The notes under the pieces: generated by a model
What the model saw: only the letters and a program-made list of their open reading frames with translations
What the model was told of the DNA's origin: nothing
Databases searched by the model: none
Position numbers and translations under genes: made by a program
In this document: positions 42,426 to 43,609 of the stretch, in pieces
Layout of the letters: every line of letters starts with the position of its first letter
How positions within the stretch are numbered: the stretch's first letter is position 1
Source of the DNA: Alphaproteobacteria bacterium
GTDB taxonomy: Bacteria; Pseudomonadota; Alphaproteobacteria; Bin95
Direction: 5' to 3'
DNA: 43,609 bases
NCBI GenBank assembly: GCA_022825195.1
Contig: JAJDYL010000172.1
Location: 1-43,609, forward strand

Positions 42426-43609
42426 GTCCGTTTCGTTCCTGCGCGGATCGCCCGGTCGCCCGCCAGGTCCGCCGGCTTCAGGAAGAGCAGCGCGAGCGGC
42501 CCGAGCGCCATCACCAGCGCGATATGGGCGAAAGCCACGCCCCAGGCCAGCACCGTCTCGCCGCCCATGATGTCGAGGATGGCCCCCAGCGCCACCGCCC
42601 CGACGAAGCCGAGCCCGTAGCCGGTGAGCGAATGTACGGCGAGCGTGGCGCCGCGCCGTTCGGGCTCCGAGGCCCCGATGGTGCCGGCCGTGAGCGCCGA
42701 TGAGTCCGCGTAGATCGCCATGTTGTAAAGGATGCAGAGCGCCGCCGCCGCCCAGTAGCCCCAACCGGAGATGAAGCCCGTGGCGCAGGCGAGCCCCATG
42801 CACACGCTCATCGCAAGCAATACCCAGCGCTGGCGTCCGATGCGGATCGCGAACTCGTTGCCGCCGAGACTGCTCGCGGTCCCGAGAAGCTCCATCAGCA
42901 TGGCGACTACGGTTGGCGCAAACCAGTATTCGGGCCCGTAGCCGGAGCGCATCGCCGCAAAGGTGAGGAACGCGACCGCCCAGGAGCGCACCGCGAACAT
43001 CTCCCAGGTATGCACGCCGTAACAGGCGATATAGGCCATGGCGGAGCGGTTGCGGAACACATGCCCGAAATCCGCAAGCGGATTGGTGCCGGAGGGCGTC
43101 GGCTCGCGGCGCGGGAAGAGCGCCAGCGCAATCAGGAAGGCGCCTGCCGTGCCGGCGGCGCTGACCAGGAATGCCGTTTCCCAGCCGAGCCACCGGTCGA
43201 TCTCGCCCGCAAGGAAGAAGGAGAGCGAGCCGCCCGTGCCCATCGCGGCCGCGTGGAAGGCCACGCCGCGCGACCGTATCCGCCCTTCCAGCTCGTCGCT
43301 CAGCACCCGGAGCCCGACCATGTAGGTCCCGGCCCAACCGAAGCCGGCAATCGCGCGGAAAATCATGCCCGTTACGAAATCGTGGGCCACATAGGCCATG
43401 CCCAGATGGCTGACCGTGCTGGCGAAGACGCCGATCATGTAGATCCGGCGGGCCTGGAACCGGTCTGTCGCCGTCACCAGCACCAGCACCGAGAGCGCAT
43501 AGACGCCGAAGATGATGCCCGACATCAGACCGCCCTGGGTGTTGCTCATCCCCCACTCGTCCCTGAGAACCGGGAGCAGGCCGTTGAACGTGGTGGAGCC
43601 CATCTGCCC
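42422..43609 (-). CDS. MFS transporter, 5' end beyond window
   Basis: The frame runs to the right edge and starts inside the window at best with ATG 43603; two codons continue past it, so the true 5' end is outside or exactly at the edge. About 393 residues give roughly 11-12 hydrophobic helices, with the MFS loop motif near R-R-x-Y after helix 2 and R-A-I-A-G-F-G-W in helix 4. No substrate can be assigned. Its stop overlaps the NTF2-like gene's start, so it heads an operon feeding the NTF2-like and PcaD-like proteins. Confidence 0.82.
   Translation of the reverse strand, partial: GQMGSTTFNGLLPVLRDEWGMSNTQGGLMSGIIFGVYALSVLVLVTATDRFQARRIYMIGVFASTVSHLGMAYVAHDFVTGMIFRAIAGFGWAGTYMVGLRVLSDELEGRIRSRGVAFHAAAMGTGGSLSFFLAGEIDRWLGWETAFLVSAAGTAGAFLIALALFPRREPTPSGTNPLADFGHVFRNRSAMAYIACYGVHTWEMFAVRSWAVAFLTFAAMRSGYGPEYWFAPTVVAMLMELLGTASSLGGNEFAIRIGRQRWVLLAMSVCMGLACATGFISGWGYWAAAALCILYNMAIYADSSALTAGTIGASEPERRGATLAVHSLTGYGLGFVGAVALGAILDIMGGETVLAWGVAFAHIALVMALGPLALLFLKPADLAGDRAIRAGTKRT

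Overview
The window looks like a stretch of chromosome from a high-GC alphaproteobacterium, probably a heterotroph of the Rhodospirillales kind. This rests on very high GC at third codon positions, typical alphaproteobacterial families (EttA, TIGR02444, DUF2182, CaiB/BaiF, TauD/TfdA), and REP-like palindromes of a type common in that class. The exact lineage cannot be fixed from the sequence. No rRNA, tRNA, CRISPR array, prophage or conjugation module is visible.

Layout. 1-1592: the tail of an IS630 transposase abuts a phoX-like gene that has lost its 5' end. 1615-7171: housekeeping genes (DEAD-box helicase, a fused NuoE/NuoF-type diaphorase, a 54-residue ORF, EttA, a GFA protein). 7200-9684: a GPP34 (GOLPH3-domain) protein, a cupin, a broken Phd/VapC toxin-antitoxin pair and a DUF1772 membrane protein. 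9757-14952: two converging metabolic operons, Fe-alcohol dehydrogenase plus amidohydrolase against cupin, D-2-hydroxyacid dehydrogenase and two TauD oxygenases. 14953-16597: gene-poor, with an orphan IS630-type HTH protein, a strong promoter-like sequence with no gene behind it, and a REP doublet. 16598-20198: small unknown protein, S9 peptidase, TIGR02444 protein, enoyl-CoA hydratase. 20366-23913: STAS protein, a second GPP34 protein, a GT25 glycosyltransferase and an HyuB-type hydantoinase. 23987-25606: a two-gene selenoprotein cassette. 25603-39070: catabolic genes (CaiB CoA-transferase, ureohydrolase, SDR, 2OG-Fe(II) oxygenases, desaturase, DUF2182, amidohydrolase, M20 carbamoylase-type hydrolase, PQQ dehydrogenase, VOC protein, IPMDH-like dehydrogenase). 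39160-43609: a Cys/Met-metabolism PLP enzyme, an intact HigBA pair, and an operon of MFS transporter, NTF2-like protein and PcaD-like hydrolase.

Most striking is the gene at 25067-25606. Read conventionally it breaks at a TGA at 25340-25342, but the frame continues with Gly-Ser-Cys and a conserved-looking C-terminal half. The context Gly-Asp-TGA-Gly-Ser-Cys is the signature of the UGSC selenoprotein family, and a hairpin with a GU-containing loop sits 18 nt after the TGA, where a bacterial SECIS belongs. Just upstream is an unnamed 349-residue protein ending in Cys-x2-Cys, a candidate partner.

The second notable theme is the pair of 216-residue GPP34 proteins, about 69% identical by hand count. 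One lies in a compact STAS - GPP34 - GT25 arrangement. In eukaryotes GOLPH3 adaptors retain glycosyltransferases in the Golgi, so a bacterial GPP34 beside a glycosyltransferase is suggestive, though unproven.

Otherwise the window is dominated by short catabolic operons (three TauD-type oxygenases and one IPNS-type oxygenase, amidohydrolases, dehydrogenases), as expected of a scavenger of diverse organic acids, amides and amines.
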